Positions 27,615 through 35,936 of a stretch of 64,000 nt of DNA are shown piece by piece (positions within the stretch are counted from its first letter, which is position 1; the number at the start of each line of letters is the position of its first letter). Below the pieces are notes generated by a model. The model searched no databases, was not told the DNA's origin, and saw only the letters and a list, made by a program, of their open reading frames with translations. The stretch lies in NCBI RefSeq assembly GCF_000613125.1, contig NZ_HG964497.1, positions 2,804,670 through 2,868,669 of the forward strand, read 5' to 3'. Made by a program: the position numbers and the translations under genes. The DNA comes from Bacillus sp. EB01 (lineage in GTDB: Bacteria > Bacillota > Bacilli > Bacillales > Cytobacillaceae).

Positions 27615-28898
27615 TTACTTGATTTGGGTTTCAGCTTGAGCCTGGGCATCTTCTAGTGCTTTATCAATGTCTTTGCCCTTCACATAGTTCTGCAATTCAA
27701 CTGCAAGGATATCTTCAATTGCATATGTGTGTAGGCCGTAGTTTACTTGCGGGATTTGCTCTGTCCAAGCAGCAAAGTCGGAAACGAGTGCCTGGCCGCC
27801 GAAGAATTCGTCAGTAGCTTTGTACTGTTCTCCTTCTGAAGCTGGCTTGTAAGTGCCGATTGCACCGATTTCTTTATTCAATGTCTGGTAAAAGTCAGAA
27901 CTTGAACCAAAGGTTTCTTTAAGGAATTCTGCAGCTTTTTCTTTACCATCAATGTTGAGGACATACCAGGAGCTGCCGCCCAGGTTGGATGCATTTACCG
28001 AATCAGGCTGGTTTTGGCGCGGCATCGCAACAACTGTCCATTTGCCTGCCTGTGATGCTTCAGCTTTAATGGATGGTGTGAACCAGTTTCCTGTTGGAAC
28101 TGTCGCAACAGCACCACTGTTAGGAGCGCCTACGAATTGGCTCCAGTCAGATACTGGCTTAATCAAGTCTGCATCAAGGATTGCCTTATACGTTTCGAAC
28201 GCTTCTTTCAACGCAGGATTGCCGGCAAGGTCAGGAGTCTTGCCATCTTCCTTCAGATACCAGGAGCCGCTAGTCTGAATCATCATTCGAATCAGGCCAA
28301 GGTCTTTAGGATCCTGTGTCAGCATATGCTTTCCAGTCGTTTCTTTAATCTTTTTGCCTATTTCAATGTATTTGTTCCAATCGATATCTTTAATATCGTC
28401 AACTGTATAACCCGCTTCTTTCAGGTAGTCTGTCCGGAAGTAAAGGCCTGCTACACCTGTGTCGAAAGGAACGCCGTAGTTTTTGCCATCCACACTTGTT
28501 GGAGGGATTTTATAATCCGCAAAATCGTCTGCTTTAATCACATCTGTCAGTTCGTAGAACATGTCAGGATATGCCTGCAGGAAGCTTTGTGCGCGGTAAT
28601 CTTCAATCAGGACAATGTTTGGAAGTCCCTTTGTTGTACCTGAGCTCAGGCTTGTGTTCAATTTTTGGATAATGTCAGCTTGAGCATTTTCAACAATTTT
28701 CACGTTGAGCTCGGAGTCAACCGACTTATATTCTTCTTTTGCCAATTCAAGGGCTTTAATATTGAAGTTTGGATCCCATGCCCAAATTGTAATATCTTTC
28801 GTATCCTTACTGCCGGAAGACTCTTTTGAACCTGTTCCGGAAGAACATGCTGAAAGCACAAGGATACTTACAAGGAACAATGCAAGCATCTTTTTCAT
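27615..28898 (-). CDS. sugar-binding lipoprotein of the second ABC importer
   Basis: A 427-residue family 1 solute-binding protein. The signal peptide ends in a lipobox LSAC with cysteine 18, followed by a Ser/Gly linker and DITIWAWDPNFNIKALELA, typical of receptors for oligosaccharides. Later FDTGVAGLYFRTDYLKEAGY and a conserved tryptophan-rich LGGSSWYVLN segment fit the fold. A strong GGGGGG ribosome site precedes the ATG. Two cre-like sites lie upstream, so glucose repression by CcpA is likely, and the adjacent YesN/YesM pair probably activates transcription. Confidence 0.93.
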   Translation of the reverse strand: MKKMLALFLVSILVLSACSSGTGSKESSGSKDTKDITIWAWDPNFNIKALELAKEEYKSVDSELNVKIVENAQADIIQKLNTSLSSGTTKGLPNIVLIEDYRAQSFLQAYPDMFYELTDVIKADDFADYKIPPTSVDGKNYGVPFDTGVAGLYFRTDYLKEAGYTVDDIKDIDWNKYIEIGKKIKETTGKHMLTQDPKDLGLIRMMIQTSGSWYLKEDGKTPDLAGNPALKEAFETYKAILDADLIKPVSDWSQFVGAPNSGAVATVPTGNWFTPSIKAEASQAGKWTVVAMPRQNQPDSVNASNLGGSSWYVLNIDGKEKAAEFLKETFGSSSDFYQTLNKEIGAIGTYKPASEGEQYKATDEFFGGQALVSDFAAWTEQIPQVNYGLHTYAIEDILAVELQNYVKGKDIDKALEDAQAQAETQIK

Positions 28899-28926
28899 AA
28901 AATTTCCCCCCAGTAAATTTGTATTT

Positions 28927-28940
28927 TGTAAGCGCTAACA
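28927..28940 (-). promoter_or_regulatory. cre site (CcpA)
   Basis: TGTAAGCGCTAACA fits the catabolite-responsive-element consensus TGWAARCGYTWNCW at every position. It is 29 bases upstream of the binding-protein start codon, a usual place for a roadblock or promoter-overlapping cre. Confidence 0.85.
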
Positions 28941-29021
28941 CCTTACACCTTTATGTTAGCATTCCGAATGCGCACGACGTTAGAACGATATTTTTATGAA
29001 TTTGTACTATTTTTTGAAGGT

Positions 29022-29035
29022 TGTATCCGCTTACA
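29022..29035 (-). promoter_or_regulatory. possible second cre site
   Basis: TGTATCCGCTTACA has the cre layout and symmetry with about one departure from consensus. It lies about 95 bases upstream of the first site. Confidence 0.5.
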
Positions 29036-29164
29036 CGTCTGACCTACGATTATTTTTGGGTTTTTGGACTTTTTTTAGATTAGGTAAAATAATAATGTGA
29101 TTTCCGCTCCAAGTGCCTCAATCAATTCTTTTTAATAGAACATATCCTATAACCCATCCTGTAA

Positions 29165-29219
29165 AAATACCGAAAGCCAGCCTGCCGGTACCAATAAAGC
29201 ACTCGGAAGACTGGCTTTC
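29165..29219 (-). terminator. terminator of the two-component pair
   Basis: GAAAGCCAG (29172-29180) pairs perfectly with CTGGCTTTC (29211-29219); the minus strand continues into GGTATTTTTAC. Fourteen bases after the kinase stop. Confidence 0.75.
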
Positions 29220-29232
29220 TGTTTACCAATAT

Positions 29233-31023
29233 TTAACCTGTGGCGGATCTGGCATCCTCATCACTTTCGGCAGGCATGGTAATCCTGATTTTCGTTCCTT
29301 CCCCAAGCTTGCTAGTGATCGAAACTCCATAGTTTTCGCCGTAAATCAGCTGAATCCGTTCATGGACGTTTTTAACACCGATCCCTGAGAAAAGCTGCTG
29401 TTTCCTTTTGGTAGCGGGAAGATTTCCGCCGGGTGCAACCTCCATACCATCACCATTGTCGACCACTTCGCAAATTAAGGTCCCCTCTTCCTTCCAGCCC
29501 ATCACATGAATATTTCCCCCAGGCTTATGATTGAATCCATGGAAAAACGAATTCTCGATAAATGGCTGCAGGACCAGCTTTGGAATTTTACAGGAAGCAG
29601 CATCCGGGCTGACAAAATAATTTACTTTGATTCGGTCGCCATACCGTTTCTGGTTGATTAGTACATAGTGTTTAAGGTTCTCAATTTCCTGGGAAACCGT
29701 AATCGTCTCGCTGACAGTGCCAAGCGTATTTTGCAGAAGCGAGATGAAGGCATTCATTGTCTTTTCGGTTTCCTCGACATCCCCCTGCCTGACCATAAAT
29801 TTAATCGAGGTCAGCGTATTGTACAGAAAATGAGGATTAATTTGCTGCTGAAGCGCGGCCAGTTCAGCAGTCCGCCGCTGCTTCTGTGCATCAATGAGCT
29901 GATCGACATACTCATGCAATTCCTCGAACATCGCATTGAATGCCTTTGCGAGCTTCCTCGTCTCCTGTGTGCCGCTTACCTCAATCGATTTATGGAATTC
30001 ATGCTTTGGCGCATTCGAAATCTGATCAACAAGCTTTGTCAGGGAATTTGTCATTTCCTTTGTTCCCAAAATAACCACAATGAGGGCAATGAGGAAGATC
30101 GCCCCACTTATCAGGATGATCGCCTTTTTATCAATAACATTATCGACTGCAGTCTTTTTATCGAGAATATTGAACAAATACATATCAAATGAAGGCAGAT
30201 ACTCCATCAGGACAATCTGCTCCTTGCCCATGAATTTCTCGACAAGGTAACCCTTTTCCGACTGGCCAAGATTTTTAACAAAGGAAGGAAAGGCTGGCTC
30301 TGTTTTGCCGATCATGTCAGAATGATTGCTTGAGATGATCTTCCCGGCTCTGTCAACGATAAATATGTTGCTGCCTTTAGTCGTGTAAGGCGCATACATA
30401 TCACGGAACTCCTGCTCATTCAAGCCAAAATACATTGCCCCGTATATTTCTCCATTGATTCGGTCCATCAAAGCGAGTGATGCAACGACATAATTATCCA
30501 CGGTACCGTCTTCGCCCGTTCTCTTATCGGCATGATAGATAAGCCGCCGCGGATGCTTTAAAGTTTTATCCGTAATGTGACTGTCGAAAAGTTCTTTATC
30601 AGTGACCGGCCAATACGTCCTTTCTGTTGTATGGCCAATGCCGTTCCTTCCCATAACGAAAATGCTCACATCAAAATTATCGAGATTGCCTCGGACCCTT
30701 TTAAGCTGCTGGGACATATTGAAGTATGTGCTCATCTTCTCATAATTTGTCTGCTCTCCTGTCAGGCCTTCCTTGATGGTCCCACTTAGCAGCAAATTTT
30801 GTGAAGCATTGACAATATCACTGTTAAAACCCTCGAAACTCTCCCTCATCTGGGCAATCACTCTCGAATTGGTAATGCTGAATTTTTCTATAAAAAAGTC
30901 CTCGGACATTTTAATGGTTGTCCATGTAATCGCACTTGAAACGGTTACAATCATTACAAACGTGAATAGAAAAAGCTTGGTGAACATCCCCTGTTTCTCG
31001 AACCATTCCGGAATGAATTTCAT
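29233..31023 (-). CDS. sensor histidine kinase, YesM type
   Basis: A 596-residue membrane kinase. A first membrane segment (about residues 15-35, LFLFTFVMIVTVSSAITWTT) and a second at about 300-322 (AIILISGAIFLIALIVVIL) enclose a 260-residue extracellular sensor of dCache type. A HAMP linker, then QQQINPHFLYNTLTSIKFM with the phospho-accepting histidine (His_kinase family) and an ATPase domain with VLQPFIENSFFHG and GIGVKNVHERIQLIYG follow. It lies 13 bases after its AraC-type response regulator and next to a sugar-binding protein gene, so it probably senses the galactoside directly or through that receptor. Confidence 0.93.
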   Translation of the reverse strand: MKFIPEWFEKQGMFTKLFLFTFVMIVTVSSAITWTTIKMSEDFFIEKFSITNSRVIAQMRESFEGFNSDIVNASQNLLLSGTIKEGLTGEQTNYEKMSTYFNMSQQLKRVRGNLDNFDVSIFVMGRNGIGHTTERTYWPVTDKELFDSHITDKTLKHPRRLIYHADKRTGEDGTVDNYVVASLALMDRINGEIYGAMYFGLNEQEFRDMYAPYTTKGSNIFIVDRAGKIISSNHSDMIGKTEPAFPSFVKNLGQSEKGYLVEKFMGKEQIVLMEYLPSFDMYLFNILDKKTAVDNVIDKKAIILISGAIFLIALIVVILGTKEMTNSLTKLVDQISNAPKHEFHKSIEVSGTQETRKLAKAFNAMFEELHEYVDQLIDAQKQRRTAELAALQQQINPHFLYNTLTSIKFMVRQGDVEETEKTMNAFISLLQNTLGTVSETITVSQEIENLKHYVLINQKRYGDRIKVNYFVSPDAASCKIPKLVLQPFIENSFFHGFNHKPGGNIHVMGWKEEGTLICEVVDNGDGMEVAPGGNLPATKRKQQLFSGIGVKNVHERIQLIYGENYGVSITSKLGEGTKIRITMPAESDEDARSATG

Positions 31024-31036
31024 GTTGGATCATCCC

Positions 31037-32629
31037 TCACCTGACAAGGTATTTCCGCTTATATTGGCTCGGTGAAACACCTTTTAGTTTTTTGAATACC
31101 TTGCAAAAATAGCTATGGTCGGAATACCCCACTCTTGCGCTGATTTCTGATATCGGCTCGCTGCCAGCAGTCAGCAGCTTGGCCGCTTCTTCAATCCGGA
31201 TTTTGTTCAAGTATTCAGTGAAACTTTCATCGTTATTTGCTGAAAAATAGCTTGATAAATAGGAAGGATTGAAATGGAAGTGAGCCGCCACATCTGTGAG
31301 CGTCAATGGCTCCTGATAATGCTCGACGATATACTGGCGAATGCTTTTCATATTCAGCGATGAAGAGGCATGCGGAGTCAACTCGATACTTGCGCTGACT
31401 ACTTCCAGAAATCGGTTAAGCAGGCCGAGAACTTCCCCAGCTGTCTGAGCCTGGTCAATCAATCTTAAATACTGATATTTAGCCTGATCGAGCCCCTTTA
31501 TGTCAAAGCCCATATTTCCGAGGATGATTGCCATATTAAATATCGTATTGCTGAAAAAAGACTTGAATTCGAAGATATCCATCGTAAAACATTCGGTTAA
31601 TGCAACTGCATGTTGTTTAAGAGACATAAACGCGGCATCAAAATTTCGCTGCCGTAATTCTGCTGTGAAAACGTCCACACTGAATTCGGGCGGCTGCGGT
31701 GCTTCTTTTTCGAAAATCGCCGGTGTCAAAATGCCTGCATCGGAAAAATAAAAATGGAAGTTAAGCAGCCTGTCTAATTCATCACGCTGGATACCGCCAA
31801 GGTTTGCAAGGTTGGTAAAATAACTTCCCACCACAGCGTAAAGACTGCGCTTCTCACCTTGAGGTTCACCAGCGGTACTCGATGGGTCTCCGATCTCTAA
31901 CTTTATTGACATGACAGCTGCTTCAACAGAGTGCAAAATTGTATTCCAGTCAAAATCAGTATGAATTAAAAAGTTCACTGCATCCTTGCCTTCAGGAAAA
32001 CGGAAAACTATACAATTGCCAAGCGCAGTTTTCAACGATGCCTCTAGCTCCTGAACGAACAGGGCATGGTTACTCCTATCACCAGCTTTGAACCCGGCAA
32101 GACAATAACCCTTAAACGGAAAAAAGAAAGAAACTGCTGGATCATCAAGATCCACCTTGTATCCAGAAAAGATTTTATTGATGACTTCTCCAATTGAAGT
32201 CTTCCCATCATCAGGACGCTCTTTCATTTTACCGGACGACTGAATCCTGTCAGCGGTCTTCTCCAGTACCCCAATAAGGACAGGCCCATCCAGCTTTGGT
32301 TTTAATATATAATCAACCGCCCCATGCTGGAAGGCGGCGCGGACATAATCAAAGTCGCCAAAACTGCTAAGGATGATCACTTCAATTTCCGGATGATGCT
32401 GCTTGACGATTTTTGTCAGCTCCTCACCATCCATAATCGGCATAACAATATCAGTAAGGATGATTTGCGGCCTGGCCGTCTCCAGCAAATCGAGCGCTTC
32501 ACGGCCATTAGCCGCTTCTGCAACAATTTCAAATCCTTCTTGCTCCCAATCTATATAATGCTTGATTCCCTCTCGAATCAGCATCTCATCATCGACAATC
32601 ATGACTCGGTAAAGTCCATCTTTCCCCAT
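31037..32629 (-). CDS. response regulator with AraC-type DNA-binding domain, YesN type
   Basis: The 530-residue protein has an N-terminal receiver (YRVMIVDDEMLIREGIKHYI; phosphorylated aspartate in ILTDIVMPIMDG, conserved lysine in YILKPKLDG), a 300-residue middle region of unknown function, and a C-terminal pair of helix-turn-helices (LTLTDVAAHFHFNPSYLSSY and SEISARVGYSDHSYFCKVFK). ATG 32629 is chosen since GGGGG precedes it; the frame is open 24 codons further. It probably activates the importer-lacZ genes when phosphorylated by the downstream kinase. A cre-like site precedes it. Confidence 0.92.
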   Translation of the reverse strand: MGKDGLYRVMIVDDEMLIREGIKHYIDWEQEGFEIVAEAANGREALDLLETARPQIILTDIVMPIMDGEELTKIVKQHHPEIEVIILSSFGDFDYVRAAFQHGAVDYILKPKLDGPVLIGVLEKTADRIQSSGKMKERPDDGKTSIGEVINKIFSGYKVDLDDPAVSFFFPFKGYCLAGFKAGDRSNHALFVQELEASLKTALGNCIVFRFPEGKDAVNFLIHTDFDWNTILHSVEAAVMSIKLEIGDPSSTAGEPQGEKRSLYAVVGSYFTNLANLGGIQRDELDRLLNFHFYFSDAGILTPAIFEKEAPQPPEFSVDVFTAELRQRNFDAAFMSLKQHAVALTECFTMDIFEFKSFFSNTIFNMAIILGNMGFDIKGLDQAKYQYLRLIDQAQTAGEVLGLLNRFLEVVSASIELTPHASSSLNMKSIRQYIVEHYQEPLTLTDVAAHFHFNPSYLSSYFSANNDESFTEYLNKIRIEEAAKLLTAGSEPISEISARVGYSDHSYFCKVFKKLKGVSPSQYKRKYLVR

Positions 32630-32724
32630 AAAAATCCCCCTTCCGGTATCGATAGACATACTATTATTGTAAACTAGTGCGCCATCATTCTCTATTAGCA
32701 ATTATCGCAACAACTGCCAGATTA

Positions 32725-32738
32725 TGAAAACGCTTCAC
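32725..32738 (-). promoter_or_regulatory. possible cre site upstream of the YesN-type gene
   Basis: TGAAAACGCTTCAC agrees with the cre consensus except at one of the last positions. It lies about 95 bases before the regulator start codon, so CcpA may also act on the regulatory pair. Confidence 0.5.
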
Positions 32739-32782
32739 TATAATTGGAATGTTTTTCTTGAAAATATTTCAGTATAAGTTTG

Positions 32783-32811
32783 TTGACATACATGTAATAC
32801 ACTAGTAAAGT
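32783..32811 (+). promoter_or_regulatory. promoter of the met operon
   Basis: TTGACA (32783-32788), 17-base spacer, TAAAGT (32806-32811). It stands 40 bases before the first SAM riboswitch. Confidence 0.7.
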
Positions 32812-32850
32812 AAATGTCAGGCAATTTAGAAAAGCAAATAATCTTACCTT

Positions 32851-33005
32851 CTTATCCAGAGAGGTTGAGGGACTGGCCCTATGATACCTCGGCAGCGGAC
32901 AAACAAGTCTGTGCTAATTCCAGCAAGCGTAACAGCTTGAAAGATAAGAAGAGGCGAATTTAGTATTTACAGTCCTCTTCTATCTGAAGGGGACTTTTAT
33001 TTTTT
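32851..33005 (+). ncRNA. SAM-I (S-box) riboswitch 1 with terminator
   Basis: The aptamer runs from CTTATCCAGAGAGGTTGAGG through GGCCCTATGATACCTCGGCA, a variable hairpin, GTGCTAATTCCAGCAAG and the closing GATAAG at 32943-32948. These are the S-box core sequences. A terminator follows: TCCTCTTC (32973-32980) pairs with GAAGGGGA (32986-32993), then CTTTTATTTTTT. The AGAAGAGG after the aptamer can pair instead with CCTCTTCT, giving the antiterminator. With SAM bound transcription stops here. Confidence 0.95.
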
Positions 33006-33028
33006 CGAAAAATTAAATATGCGATTTT

Positions 33029-33190
33029 CTTATCCAGAGAGGTTGAGGGACTGGCCCTATGACACCTCGGCAGCGGACAAATAAGTCTGTGCTAATTCCA
33101 GCAAGCGTAACAGCTTGGAAGATAAGAAGAGACGCTGCTTGCCTTTAAGCTTGCTTGCCCTCTTCTGTTTTCCAGAAGAGGTTTTTTATT
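33029..33190 (+). ncRNA. SAM-I (S-box) riboswitch 2 with terminator
   Basis: A second full S-box aptamer (33029-33126) nearly identical to the first, followed by its own terminator: CCTCTTCTG (33159-33167) pairs perfectly with CAGAAGAGG (33173-33181) before TTTTTTATTT. An alternative pairing of GAAGAG (33125-33132) with CTCTTC provides the antiterminator. Thus metN is read only if RNA polymerase passes two SAM-controlled terminators in series. Confidence 0.95.
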
Positions 33191-33229
33191 TGAATCAGTA
33201 AAATTCGAGTCGGTTATAGGAGGACTACA

Positions 33230-34261
33230 ATGATTGAATTTCAACAGGTTAAAAAAGTGTATGGCAGCGGTCCGAACGAAGTCACCGCGCTGAACGGCAT
33301 CGACTTGAAGGTTGATAAAGGTGAAATTTTCGGTGTGATCGGCTTCAGCGGGGCCGGGAAGAGCTCCCTGATCCGCTGCGTGAATCTTCTGGAGCGGCCG
33401 TCATCCGGTCATGTAATTGTCGATGGCCAGGACCTGACAACTCTTTCGGCGAAAGAGGTCCGTGAAGTCAAAAGAAATATCGGGATGGTCTTCCAGCATT
33501 TCAATCTATTAAATTCAAAAACTGTCTTTGCAAATGTAGCGATGCCACTTATTCTGGCTAAGCAGCCGAAGGAACAAATCAAAAAGCGTGTCCATGAGCT
33601 CCTTGAATTTGTCGGGCTCGCTGACAAGGCTGACAGCTATCCAGATCAGCTTTCCGGCGGCCAAAAGCAGCGGATTGGCATTGCAAGGGCGCTGGCGACC
33701 CAGCCGAAAATTCTGTTATGTGATGAGGCAACCTCTGCCCTCGATCCGCAAACAACCAGCTCAATCCTTCAGCTTTTAAAAAAAATCAACAAGGAATACA
33801 ACATCACGATTCTGATTATTACCCACGAGATGGGAGTCATCAGGGAAATTTGCGACAAGGTCGCTGTAATCGAAGGAGGAAAGATCATCGAGGAAGGTTC
33901 AGTGTTTGACGTCTTCTCCGCACCGAAAACACAGACCGCACGCAATTTTGTCTCATCCGTGATGAATGACAAACTGCCTGAATCCGTCACCAGCCTCATC
34001 GAAGATCATGCTGGCCTCCAGAAAATTTACCGTATCAATTTCGTCGGTAATTCGGCCGGGCAGCCCCTGCTCTCCCAGCTTGCTAAAAAGTTCGACATCG
34101 ATGTTAATGTGCTATTCGGGAATATCACCGAGCTCCAGGGCACACCGTTCGGAAATCTGATAGTCGAGTTCCAGGGAAATGACAAGGAAATTCTAAAGGC
34201 ACTGCAATTTATTCATCAACAGAATGTCAGCATTAAGGAAGTGAAAGCACATGCTAGTTAA
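33230..34261 (+). CDS. metN: methionine ABC transporter ATP-binding protein
   Basis: The 343-residue ATPase of the MetNPQ methionine importer. Walker A is GFSGAGKSS near residue 39, the signature is LSGGQKQRIGIARAL, Walker B ILLCDEATSALDP, and the last 80 residues (from about 260) form the NIL regulatory domain that binds methionine and gives trans-inhibition. A GGAGG site precedes the ATG. It overlaps the permease gene by 11 bases. Control by SAM through the tandem S-box leader fits a methionine importer exactly. Confidence 0.96.
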   Translation: MIEFQQVKKVYGSGPNEVTALNGIDLKVDKGEIFGVIGFSGAGKSSLIRCVNLLERPSSGHVIVDGQDLTTLSAKEVREVKRNIGMVFQHFNLLNSKTVFANVAMPLILAKQPKEQIKKRVHELLEFVGLADKADSYPDQLSGGQKQRIGIARALATQPKILLCDEATSALDPQTTSSILQLLKKINKEYNITILIITHEMGVIREICDKVAVIEGGKIIEEGSVFDVFSAPKTQTARNFVSSVMNDKLPESVTSLIEDHAGLQKIYRINFVGNSAGQPLLSQLAKKFDIDVNVLFGNITELQGTPFGNLIVEFQGNDKEILKALQFIHQQNVSIKEVKAHAS

Positions 34262-34901
34262 CTCCGAACAAATTATTGAAGCATTGATTGAAACCATACA
34301 AATGGTAAGCTTTTCGCTATTATTTTCAGTTCTTCTTGGGCTGCCGCTCGGTATCCTGCTCGTTGTGACACGAAAAGGCCATTTACTTGAAAACGTGCCG
34401 TTTTTTAATATCCTTAGCGGCATTATTAATGTGTTTAGGTCAGTTCCGTTCATTATTCTTTTAGTCGCGATCATTCCGATTACAAGGCTAATCGTCGGCA
34501 CATCAATCGGTACTGCTGCAGCAATCGTCCCAATGGTTTTCTATGCAGGCCCCTATATTGCAAGGCTTGTAGAGAACTCGCTCCTTGAAGTCGATCCGGG
34601 GGTGGTCGAAGCGGCGGAAGCAATGGGTGCAACGCCTTCCCAGATTATTTTTAAATTCCTAATCCCTGAGGCCCTAAGCTCTCTTGTTCTCGCCATCACC
34701 ATTGCAACAATCGGCCTTGTTGGTGCATCAGCAATGGCAGGTGCAGTCGGCGGCGGCGGAATTGGCGACCTGGCCATCACGTATGGCTACCAGCGCTTCG
34801 ACACAACGACAATGCTGATCACAGTTGCTATCCTCGTTGTCATGGTCCAGGGACTACAAACATTAGGAAATGTTTTAGCGAAGAAAATAAGGCGGAGATA
34901 A
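34251..34901 (+). CDS. metP: methionine ABC transporter permease
   Basis: A 216-residue permease with five membrane segments, the usual size for MetI/MetP. The EAA loop is GVVEAAEAMGATPSQIIFKF, and AMAGAVGGGGIGDLAITYGY is the characteristic C-terminal segment of the family. Translation is coupled with metN through an 11-base overlap. Works with MetN and the MetQ lipoprotein to take up methionine. Confidence 0.95.
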   Translation: MLVNSEQIIEALIETIQMVSFSLLFSVLLGLPLGILLVVTRKGHLLENVPFFNILSGIINVFRSVPFIILLVAIIPITRLIVGTSIGTAAAIVPMVFYAGPYIARLVENSLLEVDPGVVEAAEAMGATPSQIIFKFLIPEALSSLVLAITIATIGLVGASAMAGAVGGGGIGDLAITYGYQRFDTTTMLITVAILVVMVQGLQTLGNVLAKKIRRR

Positions 34902-34961
34902 CAGGTTATAGCCTGGCATGAATTTTATTAAAAAAAGAAGTTAACTCAGGAGGAAAACATC

Positions 34962-35792
34962 ATGAAAAAAGTAATTCTAACATTTCTCGTATTGGTATTA
35001 ACGGTTTTCAGTGCAGCATGCTCAAACTCATCATCAGCATCGGACGACACTGTCAAAGTAAAAGTCGGTGTCAGCGGCACAGACACCCGCGTTTGGGACT
35101 TTATTGCTAAAAAGGCTGAAAAAGAAGGCATTGAAATTGAAGTCATTACGTTCTCGGATTATGTTGCACCAAACACTGCTCTTGCTGAAGGCGAAGTTGA
35201 TATTAACGCATTCCAGACAGTTGCTTATTTTGACACATTCATTGAAGAACACAACGTTGACCTTGTACCAATTGCAACTACCGTACTTGCGCCAATGGGC
35301 CTATACTCAGAAAAATATAAGGACATAAAAGAAATTCCGGAAGGTTCAACAATCGCGATTCCAAACGATCCATCCAACTCCGGCCGTGCATTGCTGCTTC
35401 TTCAAGAAGCTGGCCTAATCACACTGCCTGAAAACTATGATGGTATCGCCGGTCCTGAAGTGATTGTCGAAAACCCTAAAAACCTGAAAATTGAACAAAT
35501 GGTTGCTGCACAAACTCCAAGGGTATTGCCTGACGTTGCCGCTTCTATCATCAACAACGGTATCGCGGTAGATGCTGGCTTCTCACCGACCAAGGATTCG
35601 ATTTTTCACGAAAGCGCAACAGCCCTGCCATATCTGAACATTATTGCAACACGTGCGGAAGACAAAGACAACAAAACTTACAAGAAAGTCGCTGAGCTTT
35701 ACCAATCTGATGACACAGCCGAGTTTATTGAAAAAGAATACAAAGGCAACATGATCCCAACATTCGTACCGCTTAGTGAAATCGGCTGGTAA
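34962..35792 (+). CDS. metQ: methionine-binding lipoprotein
   Basis: A 276-residue NlpA/MetQ-family receptor. The signal peptide ends in SAAC with lipid-anchored cysteine 20; the mature part begins VKVKVGVSGTDTRVWDFI and contains DINAFQTVAYFDTFI and IAIPNDPSNSGRALLLLQEAGLI, all typical of MetQ. CAGGAGG precedes the ATG. It captures methionine (L or D) at the outer face of the membrane and delivers it to MetP. Confidence 0.95.
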   Translation: MKKVILTFLVLVLTVFSAACSNSSSASDDTVKVKVGVSGTDTRVWDFIAKKAEKEGIEIEVITFSDYVAPNTALAEGEVDINAFQTVAYFDTFIEEHNVDLVPIATTVLAPMGLYSEKYKDIKEIPEGSTIAIPNDPSNSGRALLLLQEAGLITLPENYDGIAGPEVIVENPKNLKIEQMVAAQTPRVLPDVAASIINNGIAVDAGFSPTKDSIFHESATALPYLNIIATRAEDKDNKTYKKVAELYQSDDTAEFIEKEYKGNMIPTFVPLSEIGW

Positions 35793-35890
35793 GAACCCCT
35801 CTTTGGAAAAACTGGCCGACACTATTAGCTAGAGCTGCAATGCGGCTAAGTTTCAAACAGCCTTGGGATAAGGTTTTAATCTACTTTTAA

Positions 35891-35914
35891 TGAGGAGGGG
35901 CATTCCCTTCCTCA
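35891..35914 (+). other. intercistronic hairpin between metQ and the M20 gene
   Basis: TGAGGAGGGG pairs with CCCTTCCTCA (one G-U pair) around four bases, with no U run after it. It may stabilise upstream mRNA or modulate read-through; it is not a normal terminator. Confidence 0.5.
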
Positions 35915-35936
35915 TCAACTTAAGGAGGAGAAAAAG

